Assembly: GCF_965219595.1 (NCBI RefSeq)
Contig: NZ_OZ244781.1
Location: 558,001-622,000 of the forward strand
Direction of reading: 5' to 3'
DNA from: Poriferisodalis sp022821985
GTDB taxonomy: Bacteria; Actinomycetota; Acidimicrobiia; Acidimicrobiales; Poriferisodalaceae
Length of the DNA: 64,000 nucleotides
A program made the position numbers and the translations under genes. The notes under the pieces were generated by a model that saw nothing but the letters and a program-made list of their open reading frames with translations, ran no database searches and was not told where the DNA came from. Positions 63,663 to 64,000 of this stretch are shown piece by piece (the first letter of the stretch is position 1; each line of letters begins with the position of its first letter).

Positions 63663-64000
63663 ATGAGCACCTATGACATCGTCATCAAGGACGGGATGAT
63701 CTTCGACGGCACCGGGGCACCGAGGGTGCGCGGCGACGTCGGCATCGCCGGTGGGCGCATCGCCGCTGTCGGCCGGGTCGACGCCCGGGAGGGTGCCAAG
63801 GTCATCGACGCCTCCGGCATGCACATCGCTCCCGGCTTCGTCGACCTGCACACCCACTACGACGCGCAGGTCTTCTGGGACCCCTACTGCACGTTGTCGG
63901 GCTGGCACGGCATCACCTCGGTGGCCATCGGCAACTGCGGCTTCGGCTTCGCCCCGGTGGATCCCGACATGCGCGAGTACGCCATGCGCTCGATGACCCG
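63663..64000 (+). CDS. N-acyl-D-amino-acid deacylase-like amidohydrolase (partial, 3' end outside)
   Basis: First 112 residues. IVIKDGMIFDGTGAPRVRGD and IDASGMHIAPGFVDLHTHYD are the N-terminal signature of the amidohydrolase fold, with HTHYD as the first metal-binding pair. GITSVAIGNCGFGFAPV is characteristic of D-aminoacylases. It should release D-amino acids from N-acyl forms. CAGGAG precedes the ATG by nine bases. The gene continues past the right edge. Confidence 0.85.
   Translation, partial: MSTYDIVIKDGMIFDGTGAPRVRGDVGIAGGRIAAVGRVDAREGAKVIDASGMHIAPGFVDLHTHYDAQVFWDPYCTLSGWHGITSVAIGNCGFGFAPVDPDMREYAMRSMT

Overview
The window is high-GC DNA with long G/C-ending reading frames. At many genes a TANNNT -10 box sits about six bases from the start codon, the arrangement of leaderless transcription. 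With the gene content (single-chain acyl-CoA carboxylase, MttB and dimethylglycine-dehydrogenase homologues, CaiB/BaiF CoA-transferase, Suc_Fer-like protein) this suggests an actinomycetote, perhaps an Acidimicrobiia-type environmental lineage. The taxonomy is inference.

Region 1 (1-27,850, minus strand) is a single stop-free reading frame that runs off the left edge: at least 9,283 codons of an exported, repeat-built giant protein. It has a signal peptide, many Calx-beta-like beta domains, and twelve copies of a module of about 200 residues (consensus DWxLxPxGLxxGDxFRLLF ... YWLxGxxxADNYxDFCDG ... WTG ... YAMSPVF) that I cannot assign to a named family. From about 19 kb to 9 kb, module plus beta domain recur as a composite unit of about 1.1 kb. 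Long open frames on the plus strand here are shadows. The next 490 bases are intergenic and hold an 18-bp palindrome.

Region 2 (28.3-31.8 kb, plus) is a tightly packed four-gene set: a membrane coiled-coil protein, a Suc_Fer-like thioredoxin-fold protein, a CaiB/BaiF CoA-transferase and shikimate kinase. Region 3 (31.8-42.7 kb) has a DUF4143-type AAA ATPase behind three ATTCGGAAT boxes at exact 22-bp spacing. It is followed by a minus-strand operon for methylated-amine or betaine breakdown: FMN alpha-hydroxy-acid dehydrogenase, two dimethylglycine/sarcosine-dehydrogenase-like flavoproteins and a non-pyrrolysine MttB homologue. A class III aminotransferase faces it, with only 24 bp between the two start codons and overlapping -10 boxes.

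Region 4 (42.7-47.05 kb) looks like a small integrated islet. A 39-bp perfect direct repeat, the 3' end of the aminotransferase gene, bounds a serine recombinase, a secreted Asp/Gly/Ser-rich protein with an EF-hand, three small membrane proteins (one frameshifted) and a secreted seven-repeat RCC1-like propeller. Region 5 (47.2-64 kb) is mostly metabolic: a second DUF4143 ATPase, a zinc-type alcohol dehydrogenase, a PHB-depolymerase-like esterase, a frameshifted MFS transporter, an SDR-DUF2867 protein, a single-chain acyl-CoA carboxylase, a nitroreductase-fold protein, an acyl-CoA dehydrogenase, a TauE/SafE permease, an alanine/serine-glyoxylate aminotransferase, a second class III aminotransferase, a SnoaL-like protein and the start of an N-acyl-D-amino-acid deacylase. 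No rRNA, tRNA or CRISPR array was seen.
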